DNA of 64,000 bases from positions 310,001 to 374,000 of the forward strand of contig CAVYNG010000002.1 in assembly GCA_963769905.1 (NCBI GenBank). Reading direction: 5' to 3'. A program made the translations under genes and the position numbers. Positions 46,169-54,615 of this stretch are shown here, piece after piece (the first letter of the stretch is position 1; each line of letters opens with the position of its first letter). The stretch comes from Bog-756 sp963769905. Its GTDB lineage: Bacteria; Actinomycetota; Acidimicrobiia; Acidimicrobiales; RAAP-2. The notes below the pieces were generated by a model, which saw only the letters and a program-made list of their open reading frames with translations, was not told where the DNA came from and did not search any database.

Positions 46169-46561
46169 TCAGTGCCGGCGCCACCTGCTGCGCTTCGACG
46201 CGGTCGCCCCGGTGAAGTCGCCCACCGGACCCCCGGAGGCAGCGGCAGCAGGATTCCGGGCGCTCGTCGGGCTCGGCGCGCCGTGGCGCGAGGCGCTCGA
46301 CGTCGCGGGCACCGGCACGTTGCGCTGGTCCTCCCCGTCGTATTTCACCGAAACGTTGTCGGCGAGGTGGTTGCCCTCGAGAGCCTTCTGGAACAGGTCC
46401 GGGAACTGGGGCCCGACCTGGTGCTCCTCGGACGCACCGACCGAGCCTGCGGACTGCATTTGGTTCGTGGGATCGCCCTTTACCGACGGGTGGAGCTCCG
46501 GTGGGTACCAATTCCCGTCGCTCGCAATCCACCAACCGTCCCCCTCATGGTGCTCACTCAT
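46169..46561 (-). CDS. Small protein with N-terminal Trp-rich motif
   Basis: This 130-residue protein begins MSEHHEGDGWWIASDGNW, continuing YPPELHP, a Trp-rich motif shared by many actinobacterial proteins and akin to DUF2510. The rest is Ser/Ala/Gly-rich with a basic end (KRSRWRRH) and no clear fold. ATG 46561 has GGAGGA six bases before it, a strong ribosome site that supports a real gene. It is divergent from the acyl-CoA dehydrogenase; 231 bases separate the starts. Function unknown. Confidence 0.75.
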   Translation of the reverse strand: MSEHHEGDGWWIASDGNWYPPELHPSVKGDPTNQMQSAGSVGASEEHQVGPQFPDLFQKALEGNHLADNVSVKYDGEDQRNVPVPATSSASRHGAPSPTSARNPAAAASGGPVGDFTGATASKRSRWRRH

Positions 46562-46677
46562 CTGAGTTCCTCCACTGCGATGTATGTCAATCGATGTCTC
46601 GGATCCACCGGTACGCGGCAGATGACCGACAAGGGTGTTGTCGACCGTTCGCGGGCTGGACTTGAGCAGGCCAAACG

Positions 46678-46706
46678 CCCCTCGACCACCCTGAGTGGTC
46701 GAGGGG
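46678..46706. repeat. Perfect 12-bp dyad upstream of acyl-CoA dehydrogenase
   Basis: CCCCTCGACCAC (46678-46689) and GTGGTCGAGGGG (46695-46706) are exact inverted repeats around a 5-base loop. No T-run follows, so it is not an ordinary terminator. It lies 87 bases before the dehydrogenase start in a divergent promoter region and could be an operator or an RNA hairpin. Confidence 0.75.
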
Positions 46707-46792
46707 GACCAGGGCCGGGCTCGCCGACTCGGCAGTCGAGCTCCGATGGCTGGCCCGAGGCACCGGCGATTCGCGCCGCTAGCGTGGCGGCG

Positions 46793-47941
46793 ATGGAGGC
46801 GCCCAGCTTCTCGCTCACCGAGACCCACCGGGTGTTCCGGGAGACCATGCGCAGGTTCGCGGAGGACCGGATCGCCCCGCAGGCCGACGAGGCCGACCGC
46901 GACGCCGCCTTCCCGCAGAAGTCGTTCGACGCCTGCGTCGAGCTGGAGCTTCCCGCACTCGGGATCCCTGTCGCCTACGGGGGTGCGGGGGCCGACATGG
47001 TGACCCAGGCGATCATGGCCGAGGAGCTGGCCCGGGTCTGCGCCTCGACCTCGCTGACCATGCTCATCTCCAAGCTCGGGATGCTGCCGGTGATGACCTG
47101 GGGCAGCGAGGAGCTCAAGCGGAGATATCTCCCCCGAGTGGCCTCGGGAGAGCATCAGGCAAGCTACTGCCTGTCGGAGGCGGACGCGGGCAGCGACGTC
47201 GCCGCCATGCGGACGCGTGCGATCCGCGACGGGGACTCCTACGTCCTCACCGGCACCAAGCACTGGATCACCAACGGCGGGATCTCCGACACCTACACCG
47301 TCTTCGCGGTCACCGACCCGGACGCGGGACGGCGCGGCATCAGCTGTCTGCTGGTCGAGGCGGATTGGGGGGCAAAGGTCGCCTCGCACGAAGACAAGAT
47401 GGGCCTCCGGGGTTCCCCCACCGCCGCGGTCTCCTTCGACGGGGTGCGTGTGCCGGCGACCCACCTGATCGGTGAGGAGGGACAGGGATTCGCGATGGCG
47501 ATGTACTGCCTCGACCGGAGCCGGCCCGGCATCGGCGCGCAGGCGGTCGGCATCGCCCAGGGCGCGATCGACGCAGCCGCCGCGTACATGAAGGAGCGGA
47601 GAGCGTTCGGCGCCCCGATCGCGGACCTCCAGGGGCTGCGCTTCATGCTCGCCGACATGGCCATCCGCGCCGAGGCGGCCCGGACCCTCGTCTACCGCGC
47701 CAGCTCGCTCGTCGACAGCGATCCGAACGGCGAGCTGACCATGATCGGCGCGATGGCCAAGTCGTTCGCGTCGGACACCGCGATGTCGGTGACCACCGAC
47801 GCGGTGCAGCTCTTCGGCGGCTACGGGTACACCAAGGACTTCCCGGTCGAGCGCTACATGCGGGACGCCAAGGTCACGCAGATCTACGAGGGGACCAACC
47901 AGATCCAGCGGGTGGTCGTCGCGAAGCGCCTCCTCGGCTAG
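46793..47941 (+). CDS. Acyl-CoA dehydrogenase
   Basis: This 382-residue flavoenzyme introduces the alpha-beta double bond into acyl-CoA and passes electrons to ETF. It has the signature segments CLSEADAGSDVAAMRTRA and QLFGGYGYTKDFPVERYMRDAK (partly shown), and the catalytic glutamate in QIYEGTNQIQR near the end. The closest match by eye is the short/medium-chain type. ATG 46793 is placed where homology begins; the frame is open far upstream. etfAB at 1.3-3.1 kb could serve it. Confidence 0.95.
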   Translation: MEAPSFSLTETHRVFRETMRRFAEDRIAPQADEADRDAAFPQKSFDACVELELPALGIPVAYGGAGADMVTQAIMAEELARVCASTSLTMLISKLGMLPVMTWGSEELKRRYLPRVASGEHQASYCLSEADAGSDVAAMRTRAIRDGDSYVLTGTKHWITNGGISDTYTVFAVTDPDAGRRGISCLLVEADWGAKVASHEDKMGLRGSPTAAVSFDGVRVPATHLIGEEGQGFAMAMYCLDRSRPGIGAQAVGIAQGAIDAAAAYMKERRAFGAPIADLQGLRFMLADMAIRAEAARTLVYRASSLVDSDPNGELTMIGAMAKSFASDTAMSVTTDAVQLFGGYGYTKDFPVERYMRDAKVTQIYEGTNQIQRVVVAKRLLG

Positions 47942-47976
47942 GAGCTCCCGTCTGCTCGGCGGTAGGCGCCTTGTCC

Positions 47977-49224
47977 TCAGAGACACGCCGCGAGCGCCGG
48001 CGCCCGCGTCCCGGTCGGCACCTGATCCCGCTGCCCTGAGGTCCCCTCGACCTCTGCCCGATGGCGGGCGGCCCAACCCGGTCCGCGCACCACGTAGGAG
48101 AGGCGTTCGCGCCAGCTGGTCGACCGTGCCACGTCGCGCAGCATCTCGAGGTGCTCGTGCGCACCGATCCTCCCCGGGTTGAAGGTGTCGATGTTCTTGG
48201 TGAGCCCGTAGACGACCTCGTCTCCCTCCGGCTCGAAGGTGCCGAAGAGCCGGTCCCACACGATCAGGATGCTGCCGTGGTTGCGGTCGAGGTACTGCCG
48301 GTTCGATCCGTGGTGGACCCGGTGGTGCGAGGGCGTGTTGAGCACTGCCTCGGGTGCGCCGAGACGATCGATGGTCTCGGTGTGGATCCAGAACTGGTAG
48401 AGCAGGTTGATGCCGCGGGCGGTGGCGACGAGTTCGGGCGAGACGCCGAGGAGGCAGAGCGCACCGTAGGGGATGGTGGTCCCGAGCGCGTCGGCGACCG
48501 GCTGGCGCAGCGCGGTCGAGAGGTTGTAGCGCTCGCTCGAGTGGTGCACCACGTGCACGGCCCACATGTAACGGCTCTCGTGCATGAAGCGGTGGTTCCA
48601 GTAGTAGATGAAGTCCCAGCCGGCAACCGCCAGGGCGAGAGTCGCTGGACCGAAGCCGAGGTCGGGGAGGACGCGATGCCGCCAGAGGCGCGCCGGCGCG
48701 GTCCGCGAGGCCCAGGTGGTGGTCACGGCGATCCCTCCGGCGACGACCGCGGCCACCCCACCGACCGCCGCGACCCGGCGCGCGGTACGGGCTCGCGCGC
48801 GCTCTCGGGCGTCGGTGGCGTCGGCGGGGCTGGTGACCTCGGCGGCGTCGGCGGCGTCGGCCGCGCCGGACTGGTTCACGGGCTCGACGGTGAGGCTCTG
48901 GCCCTCCGACCTCCGGACCACGTAGTCGGCCGCAGTGGTGACGGCTGCCGCGGCGAGGGCAGCGCGCACGAGGATCCGGCCGAAGCGGCCCTTTCCGGGT
49001 GTCAGGGGATCGAGCAACTTGGGCGCGACCAAGGGCACCACGAGGCTCCCCACCCCCATGGCGAGGCTGGCCACCGTGTCGCGCCGCTCGTAGTCACCCG
49101 CGGAAGGTCCTCTCTTCGCGGCGCGTCGGCGCAACCAGAGGTACTCGGCCGCCATGCTCCCGAAGTAGACCGGGATGGCGACGACCGTGAGATCAGGCGG
49201 CCCGGACCCCCGGCGCGTCTTCAT
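47977..49224 (-). CDS. Sterol desaturase/fatty acid hydroxylase family protein
   Basis: The 415-residue membrane protein has the three histidine boxes of the di-iron fatty acid hydroxylase family: HRFMH, HVVHHSS and HRVHHGSN, within four or more helices, then NYGHSILIVWDRLFGTF-like NHGSILIVWDRLFGTF. Such enzymes hydroxylate or desaturate lipids or sterols. Between the early helices is a low-complexity Ala/Asp/Arg stretch (about residues 120-150). The ATG at 49224 follows a start-like AACCT and no strong ribosome site. It converges with the acyl-CoA dehydrogenase. Confidence 0.9.
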   Translation of the reverse strand: MKTRRGSGPPDLTVVAIPVYFGSMAAEYLWLRRRAAKRGPSAGDYERRDTVASLAMGVGSLVVPLVAPKLLDPLTPGKGRFGRILVRAALAAAAVTTAADYVVRRSEGQSLTVEPVNQSGAADAADAAEVTSPADATDARERARARTARRVAAVGGVAAVVAGGIAVTTTWASRTAPARLWRHRVLPDLGFGPATLALAVAGWDFIYYWNHRFMHESRYMWAVHVVHHSSERYNLSTALRQPVADALGTTIPYGALCLLGVSPELVATARGINLLYQFWIHTETIDRLGAPEAVLNTPSHHRVHHGSNRQYLDRNHGSILIVWDRLFGTFEPEGDEVVYGLTKNIDTFNPGRIGAHEHLEMLRDVARSTSWRERLSYVVRGPGWAARHRAEVEGTSGQRDQVPTGTRAPALAACL

Positions 49225-49266
49225 AGGTTCATTGTGCTGGACTCGCGAGCCGCCGTCGAACGGGGA

Positions 49267-50427
49267 TCAGTTGCCCGCCAGCGGGCCTCCACGCCGACTC
49301 GAGGGCGACAGCACGACGGTCGGCCGTCGCTCCTCGAGCTTGCTCGGAGTCCGCTGAGGGGGCCGTCGCGGTGCGACCGCACCCGCGCGGAGATGGCGCC
49401 GCTGGCCCGACCACGGTGCCGGAGGGGCGGTCAGTCGGTTGGCGAGGTAGTACGCGGCCGGCTCATAGTTCACTCGCCATCCACGAAACTCCGGCCACGC
49501 TTCGGTCGCGGTCCGCTCGATCGGGAACCCGACGTCGCGGAGCATCTGCACCGCTTGCTCGAATTCCTCGAAGGTCAGGACGATCGGGCCTTCGGGGCTC
49601 GGGTCGGGGTCCACGTCGAATCGGACCGTCTTCGCGATGCGGTTGAGCGCGGTGAAGCCCATTCTCAGGCAGAGCCTTGCCTGCGACGAGGCGGTCGTCG
49701 GGGAGACCGCCAGGTGCATCGCCGCGCCGTCGAGCACCGCGAGGAGGCCGACGAGCCACGAGTACCACGGTTCGGGCGAGCGGAACAGGAGCATCACCGG
49801 GTAGGTGGTGTGGCTCTCCGCCACCTCGGCCGACCACTGCTCCCACGAGGCGTAGAAGTCGGGCAGCGTGTCGATGATCCCGACCAGCTGATGGCGCGCG
49901 AGGATCTCGGGTCCCCATGCGGGAAGTCCGGCTCGGCTCTCGAGCATCGCGACCAGTGACTCCCGTCGGTTGTAGGTCGCGTACAGCGCCGGGAGGTACG
50001 CGATCTGCAGCGCAACGATCACCACCCAGGTCGCGCCCGCCGCGATGTCGACCGCAGTGTGACGGGCGCCCACCGTGTCGATCGTTCCGACGGTGAAGAC
50101 CGACTCGGTGGCCTGGACGAGTCCGTTCCCGAAGTCGTGGGTGGTCGCCGCGAGCAACATGGTGTAGCCGACGATGTAGAGCGCAGCCCAGAAGAGCAGT
50201 TGGGCGACCAGGGCGACCGGGGCCGTCGGCGCGAGCAAGGCATCCTTGCGTTCGTAGGTCCGCCCGATCCTCGACAGGCCGAGGAAGGTCAACCGCACCG
50301 CCCGGAGCACCACGATCGAAAGGCGCTGGGATCCTCGGGGTTCGCGGGGGAGGACGATGGTGAACAGGACGCTCGCCGAGGTCAGGACCACGATGGCCAG
50401 CCCGACGGCGAAGAGGAGGACGTTCAT
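49267..50427 (-). CDS. Ion-channel-like membrane protein (TM-pore-TM)
   Basis: The 386-residue protein has helices near residues 4-28, 72-95 and 125-150. Between the last two is ESVFTVGTIDTVG, which resembles the selectivity-filter region of two-helix potassium channels, though the canonical TVGYG is not exact. The C-terminal 200 residues are cytoplasmic with one further hydrophobic stretch, and the end is basic. An ion-transport role is inferred. ATG 50427 is the first residue of the conserved helix; no ribosome site is evident. Divergent from the thiolase. Confidence 0.65.
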   Translation of the reverse strand: MNVLLFAVGLAIVVLTSASVLFTIVLPREPRGSQRLSIVVLRAVRLTFLGLSRIGRTYERKDALLAPTAPVALVAQLLFWAALYIVGYTMLLAATTHDFGNGLVQATESVFTVGTIDTVGARHTAVDIAAGATWVVIVALQIAYLPALYATYNRRESLVAMLESRAGLPAWGPEILARHQLVGIIDTLPDFYASWEQWSAEVAESHTTYPVMLLFRSPEPWYSWLVGLLAVLDGAAMHLAVSPTTASSQARLCLRMGFTALNRIAKTVRFDVDPDPSPEGPIVLTFEEFEQAVQMLRDVGFPIERTATEAWPEFRGWRVNYEPAAYYLANRLTAPPAPWSGQRRHLRAGAVAPRRPPQRTPSKLEERRPTVVLSPSSRRGGPLAGN

Positions 50428-50511
50428 GCCGGCGGGGGCGCGGTCGACCGGCTCACCTGGGACATCGTACGGCGCGCTCGCGAGCGCCGTTCGATCCGGG
50501 GGGAGACCGAA

Positions 50512-50525
50512 TAGAACCCGTTCTA
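50512..50525. promoter_or_regulatory. KstR-like operator upstream of thiolase
   Basis: TAGAAC, CC, GTTCTA matches the KstR consensus TnnAACnnGTTnnA exactly, and extends by one pair to a 16-bp palindrome. It lies 77 bases before the thiolase start and 85 before the divergent channel gene. KstR is the TetR-type repressor of sterol-catabolism genes in mycobacteria. No kstR gene is in the window. Confidence 0.65.
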
Positions 50526-50602
50526 TACTCTGGGGTCGGACACCTCCGGTCGGGCGGGCCGCTCGCACCACAGCTGTCCCGCGTCTCGAGGAAGGATCCG
50601 TC

Positions 50603-51763
50603 ATGGCCAAGCCGGTGATCGTCGAAGCAGTCCGCTCTCCGATCGGGAAGCGCAACGGATGGATGTCGGGCTTCCACGCGGCCGAGCTGCTCGGCAACGT
50701 GCAGGTCGAGCTCGTCAAGCGTGCGGGCGTCGACCCGGCGGAGATCGAGCAGATCGTCGGTGGGTGCGTGACCCAGGCCGGCGAGCAAGCTTCGAACGTG
50801 ACCCGTACCGCCTGGTTGAGCCAGAGCCTGCCCTACGAGGTCGCCGCGACCACCGTCGACTGCCAGTGCGGCTCGGCGCAGCAGGCGAACCACTTCGTCG
50901 CCAACCTGGTCAGCGCGGGAGCGATCGAGGTCGGCATCGGGTGCGGGGTCGAGGCGATGAGTCGGGTCGGACTCGGCGCCAATGCCTTCAACGGGCCCGG
51001 GCGCTCGCGGCCCGAGGACTTCCCGTGGGACATGCCCGACCAGTTCGGTGCCGCTGAGCGCATCGCCAAGAAGTACGAGATCACTCGTGACGACGTCGAC
51101 TGGCTCGGGTTCGAGTCGCAGCGCAAGGCCGCGGTCGCGGTCGCCGAGGGCCGGTTCGAGCGCGAGATCGTCCCGCTCGAGGCGCCGGTGGTCGGCGCCG
51201 ACGGTCCGACGGGCGAGCGGGCACCGATCACGAAGGACCAGGGGCCGCGCGAGACCACTCGCGAGGGCCTTGCCGGTCTGAAGCCGGTCCTGCCGGACGG
51301 CATGCACACAGCGGGAAACAGCTCCCAGATCTCCGACGGGGCCGCAGCGGTGCTCTGGATGTCGGAGCGGCGCGCAAAGGAGTCCGCCCTCCGCCCGCGC
51401 GCCCGCATCGTGGCGCAGACCTTGGTCGGCTCCGACCCCTACTACCACCTCGACGGGCCGATCGCCGCGACGACGAGCGTGCTCTCGAAGGCCGGCATGA
51501 GCATGGCCGACATCGACATCTTCGAGGTCAACGAAGCGTTCGCCTCGGTGGTGCTCGCCTGGGGCAAGGTCCACGACGTCGACTGGGAGAAGGTCAACGT
51601 GAACGGTGGCGCGATCGCGCTCGGCCACCCGGTGGGCTCGACCGGCTCGCGTCTGATCACCACCGCGCTGCACGAGCTCGAGCGCTCCGACTCCTCGCTC
51701 GCGCTCGTCACGATGTGTTGCGGAGGGGCGCTCGCCACCGGGACCATCATCGAGCGGATCTGA
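50603..51763 (+). CDS. Thiolase (acetyl-CoA C-acyltransferase)
   Basis: This 386-residue thiolase cleaves 3-ketoacyl-CoA with CoA or condenses acetyl-CoA. The nucleophilic cysteine is in VDCQCGSAQQA near residue 92, NEAFASV follows, the histidine is in GGAIALGHPVGSTGSR, and the second cysteine in MCCGGALATG. The VEAVRSPIGKRNG start is typical. The degradative FadA5/FadA6 type is likelier than PhaA, based on the KstR-like operator 77 bases upstream. ATG 50603 has GAGGAAGG at seven bases. Confidence 0.93.
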   Translation: MAKPVIVEAVRSPIGKRNGWMSGFHAAELLGNVQVELVKRAGVDPAEIEQIVGGCVTQAGEQASNVTRTAWLSQSLPYEVAATTVDCQCGSAQQANHFVANLVSAGAIEVGIGCGVEAMSRVGLGANAFNGPGRSRPEDFPWDMPDQFGAAERIAKKYEITRDDVDWLGFESQRKAAVAVAEGRFEREIVPLEAPVVGADGPTGERAPITKDQGPRETTREGLAGLKPVLPDGMHTAGNSSQISDGAAAVLWMSERRAKESALRPRARIVAQTLVGSDPYYHLDGPIAATTSVLSKAGMSMADIDIFEVNEAFASVVLAWGKVHDVDWEKVNVNGGAIALGHPVGSTGSRLITTALHELERSDSSLALVTMCCGGALATGTIIERI

Positions 51764-51860
51764 CCCCCGAGCAGGCCCTCCACCTCCGGGCGCCGACCCC
51801 CGCCGCAAGGCCTGGCCGGTCCACGAGAAGACCCACTCGAAGATCAAGTAGAAGGGGTGG

Positions 51861-54092
51861 ATGCACTTTCGAACGCGGACCCTGGTCCGGATGCTCGGTG
51901 GCCTGGCGTCCGCCGCCCTGCTCGCGCTGACCGCCCCCCCCGCCGTGGCGACTGCACGCCCCGAAGCGGCCCGAGCCGCTCGGCCGGCGGCGGTGAGGGC
52001 CTCGGAATGGACCACCTTCGACCAGAACTCGATGCGCACCGGCGTCGACGCTTCGGGCAACCCGCTCTTCCCGGCGCACAGCGCATGGAGCACCTCGGTC
52101 GACGGGCAGCTCTACGGTCAGCCGCTCGTCGCAACGGGCAGGGTCTTCGTCGCCACCGAGGACGACACCGTCTACACGCTCGCGGCCGACTCGGGCCAGG
52201 TGCTGTGGTCCAATCACCTGGCGACACCGGTCGACGCCTCGAAGCTCCCCTGCGGCAACATCGGTCCGACGGTCGGCGTCACCGGCACTCCCGTCGTCGA
52301 CACCGCCCGGTCGGAGATCTTCGTCGTCGCCGACGAGGCCGCGCCGGGGGCCGCCATCGCCGCGCACCACCTCATCGGACTCGACATCTACACCGGCGCC
52401 GTCGAGCTCAACCAGGTGATCGACCCTGCCGGCTCCTATCCGCCCGCCCAGCTACAACGTGTCTCGCTCGCACTCGACGACGGCCACGTCGTCGCCGGCT
52501 TCGGCGGGAACTCCGGGGACTGCAGCACCTACCACGGTCTGGTGATCGCCACTCCGGAGAGCGGGGGCCCGTCCTCGGTGTTCACCGTCTCGGACCTGCC
52601 CGGCGACAGCCAGGGTGCCGTCTGGATGGGGGGCGCCGCGCCGACCGTCGACGCCAACGGCAACGTCTGGGTGGCCACGGGCAACGGCGCGTTCGACGCC
52701 TCGGGTGACCCCTACGACCAGAGCGACGGGGTGCTCGAGCTCAGCCCGTCCATGCATCTCGTCCAGGACTTCGCGCCCGCCGCCTGGTACGACGACAACC
52801 ACAACGACAGTGATCTCGGGTCGACCACTCCGGCTCTCCTCCCGAACGGCCTGGTGTTCGAGGTCGGCAAGTCGACCACCGCGTACGTGTTGCGGCAGTC
52901 GCACCTCGGTGGTGTCGACGGGCAGGTGGCCTTCACCAACGGTTTCTGTTTCGCCGACGGCGGCTCCGCCGATCTCAACGGCACGCTGTACGTCCCGTGC
53001 AGCGGGGGAGTCACCGCGGTCACCCCGGCCGCGTCGCCGCCCGTCGCCTCCTGGACCACCTCCACCGGCGCGCACAACTCGCCGATCGTCGCCGGCGGTG
53101 AAGTGTGGTCGATCGGCGGGGACACCCTCGACGCCCTCGACCCCACGACGGGCAACATGAAACAGAGGTTCACCGTCGGCTCGGAGGCTTCCGACTTCCC
53201 CTCGCCCTCGGCTGCCGACGGACTCGTCCTCGCGCCCTCGGCCACCGCCGTGCACGCGTTCGACGGCCCCGACGGTCTGCCGGCGCCACCCTCGCCTCCT
53301 CCCGCACCGTGCTCGTGCGGCATCCAAAGGGCCGCCTACGACCTGGTCGCCTCCGATGGCGGGGTCTTCAACTTCGGGGGCGCAGGCTTCTTCGGCTCGG
53401 CCGGCTCCGTCCCGCTCAACCGCCCGATCGTCGGCATGGCCGCGATGCCGGACGGGCGCGGCTACTGGCTGGTCGCGTCCGACGGGGGCGTGTTCGCGTT
53501 CGGCGACGCGCCCTTCGAGGGTTCGACCGGATCGCTCCTGCTCAACCGCCCGATCGTCGGGATGGCGGCGACACCGGACGGACGCGGTTACTGGCTGGTC
53601 GCGTCCGACGGGGGTGTGTTCGCCTTCGGGGATGCGGCCTTCGAGGGGTCGACCGGTTCCCTCGCGCTCAACCAACCGGTGGTCGGCATGGCCGCCACCC
53701 CTGACGGCGACGGGTACTGGCTGGTCGCGTCCGACGGCGGCATCTTCGCCTTCGGGGATGCCCTGTTCTTCGGCTCGATGGGAGGGCGCCCGCTCAACCT
53801 TCCGATCGTGGGCATGTCGACGGCACCGAATGGTGCCGGCTACTGGTTCACTGCGGCCGACGGTGGAGTTTTCGCCTTCGGGGACGCCGGTTTCTTCGGC
53901 TCGATGGGCGGGCAGCCGCTCGATCGGCCGATCGTGGCGATGGCTGCGACGCCCGACGGTGCCGGCTACTGGTTCACCGCGGCCGACGGTGGGGTCTTCG
54001 CCTTCGGGGACGCCACCTACGAGGGTTCGACCGGGGGGCTGCCCCTCAACCAACCGGTCGTCGGGATCGCCGCGACCCTCTCGACCCCCTGA
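51861..54092 (+). CDS. Secreted beta-propeller protein with six C-terminal 42-residue repeats
   Basis: The 743-residue protein has a Sec signal peptide (helix LGGLASAALLALTAP, cleavage near AVATA). Residues about 50-470 resemble a PQQ-binding-like beta-propeller (VATEDDTVYTLAADSGQVLW, NGNVWVATGNGAF). A Pro-rich linker with CSCG follows, then six repeats containing GYWLVASDGGVFAFGDA and GSTGSL..LNRPIVGMAATPDG. Such repeats are frequent in secreted proteins of Acidimicrobiia and probably make another propeller. Role unknown; an exported sugar- or wall-binding protein is a guess. ATG 51861 follows AAGGGG. Confidence 0.85.
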   Translation: MHFRTRTLVRMLGGLASAALLALTAPPAVATARPEAARAARPAAVRASEWTTFDQNSMRTGVDASGNPLFPAHSAWSTSVDGQLYGQPLVATGRVFVATEDDTVYTLAADSGQVLWSNHLATPVDASKLPCGNIGPTVGVTGTPVVDTARSEIFVVADEAAPGAAIAAHHLIGLDIYTGAVELNQVIDPAGSYPPAQLQRVSLALDDGHVVAGFGGNSGDCSTYHGLVIATPESGGPSSVFTVSDLPGDSQGAVWMGGAAPTVDANGNVWVATGNGAFDASGDPYDQSDGVLELSPSMHLVQDFAPAAWYDDNHNDSDLGSTTPALLPNGLVFEVGKSTTAYVLRQSHLGGVDGQVAFTNGFCFADGGSADLNGTLYVPCSGGVTAVTPAASPPVASWTTSTGAHNSPIVAGGEVWSIGGDTLDALDPTTGNMKQRFTVGSEASDFPSPSAADGLVLAPSATAVHAFDGPDGLPAPPSPPPAPCSCGIQRAAYDLVASDGGVFNFGGAGFFGSAGSVPLNRPIVGMAAMPDGRGYWLVASDGGVFAFGDAPFEGSTGSLLLNRPIVGMAATPDGRGYWLVASDGGVFAFGDAAFEGSTGSLALNQPVVGMAATPDGDGYWLVASDGGIFAFGDALFFGSMGGRPLNLPIVGMSTAPNGAGYWFTAADGGVFAFGDAGFFGSMGGQPLDRPIVAMAATPDGAGYWFTAADGGVFAFGDATYEGSTGGLPLNQPVVGIAATLSTP
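53334..54089 (+). repeat. Six 126-bp (42-codon) repeats
   Basis: Six head-to-tail units encode the C-terminal repeats. Units 2 and 3 are nearly identical (VASDGGVFAFGDA...EGSTGS), while units 4-6 share GSMGG or GSTGG and the last three contain AADGGVFAFGD. The gradient of identity suggests recent internal duplication of units 2-3. Confidence 0.92.
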
Positions 54093-54222
54093 GGTCCCCC
54101 GAGCTCTGGGGCTTCGCCCTCTTGGTCCTGGACTTCACTCCGGGTCTTTGCCCGGATCCGGGATTGCCCCCGTGACCTCCTGCGGCGACCCCGCTGGTGC
54201 CGCCGCCGCTCTCGCCCCCACC

Positions 54223-54276
54223 ATGGCCTTACCCCGGCCAATGGCCTTACCCCGGCCAATGGCCTTACCCCGGCCG
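54223..54276. repeat. 18-bp tandem repeat in the 54.1-54.6 kb gap
   Basis: ATGGCCTTACCCCGGCCA occurs three times (the last ends in G). Each unit contains GGCC and CCGGCC parts that could pair weakly. The surrounding 523-base gap between the repeat protein and the enoyl-CoA hydratase holds no gene; the first 130 bases of it show nothing recognisable beyond a small GGGC-TTC-GCCC hairpin. Confidence 0.92.
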
Positions 54277-54292
54277 ATCGCGTTTCGGTAGG

Positions 54293-54370
54293 TGATGTAA
54301 CCCTACATCAGATGGGCTGAGCATATATCAGGTGATGTAACATTACATCACCTGATATCACATTACATCA
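54293..54370. promoter_or_regulatory. AT-rich cluster of TGATGTAA dyads
   Basis: Within 80 bases the motif TGATGTAA or its complement TTACATCA appears about five times: at 54293, 54304 (CTACATCA), 54333, 54343 and 54363. The centre is a palindrome at 54325-54358 with perfect 16-bp arms around CA; each arm is ATATCAGGTGATGTAA or its complement. A weaker dyad TGATGTA/TACATCA is at 54293-54310. The AT richness is exceptional for this window. It looks like a multi-site operator, 246-323 bases before the hydratase gene. Confidence 0.6.
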
Positions 54371-54491
54371 AGTGGTATCACTTCCCCGAAAGTGTGAACG
54401 AGGGACGAACCGGCTCCACACGGTCAGTTCCCGGAGTTGCCGGCTCGGGGCGGGCGACCGGCTGCTCCGGGCCCCACTGCCGGGCGGAAAG

Positions 54492-54505
54492 TAGAATGCG
54501 TTCTA
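54492..54505. promoter_or_regulatory. KstR-like operator upstream of enoyl-CoA hydratase
   Basis: TAGAAT, GC, GTTCTA matches TnnAACnnGTTnnA except for one base (T for C in the left half). It lies 110 bases before the hydratase start, the same layout as at the thiolase. Confidence 0.5.
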
Positions 54506-54615
54506 AATCCCGAACCAGGCCGGCAAACCGGTGGCCGCCGCTGCCGTCCGTCCGCGCCGTCCCCGGGGCTCGGTGGGCACGACGTGTGTCCATTGCCCGT
54601 CCGAAGGAGGACACC

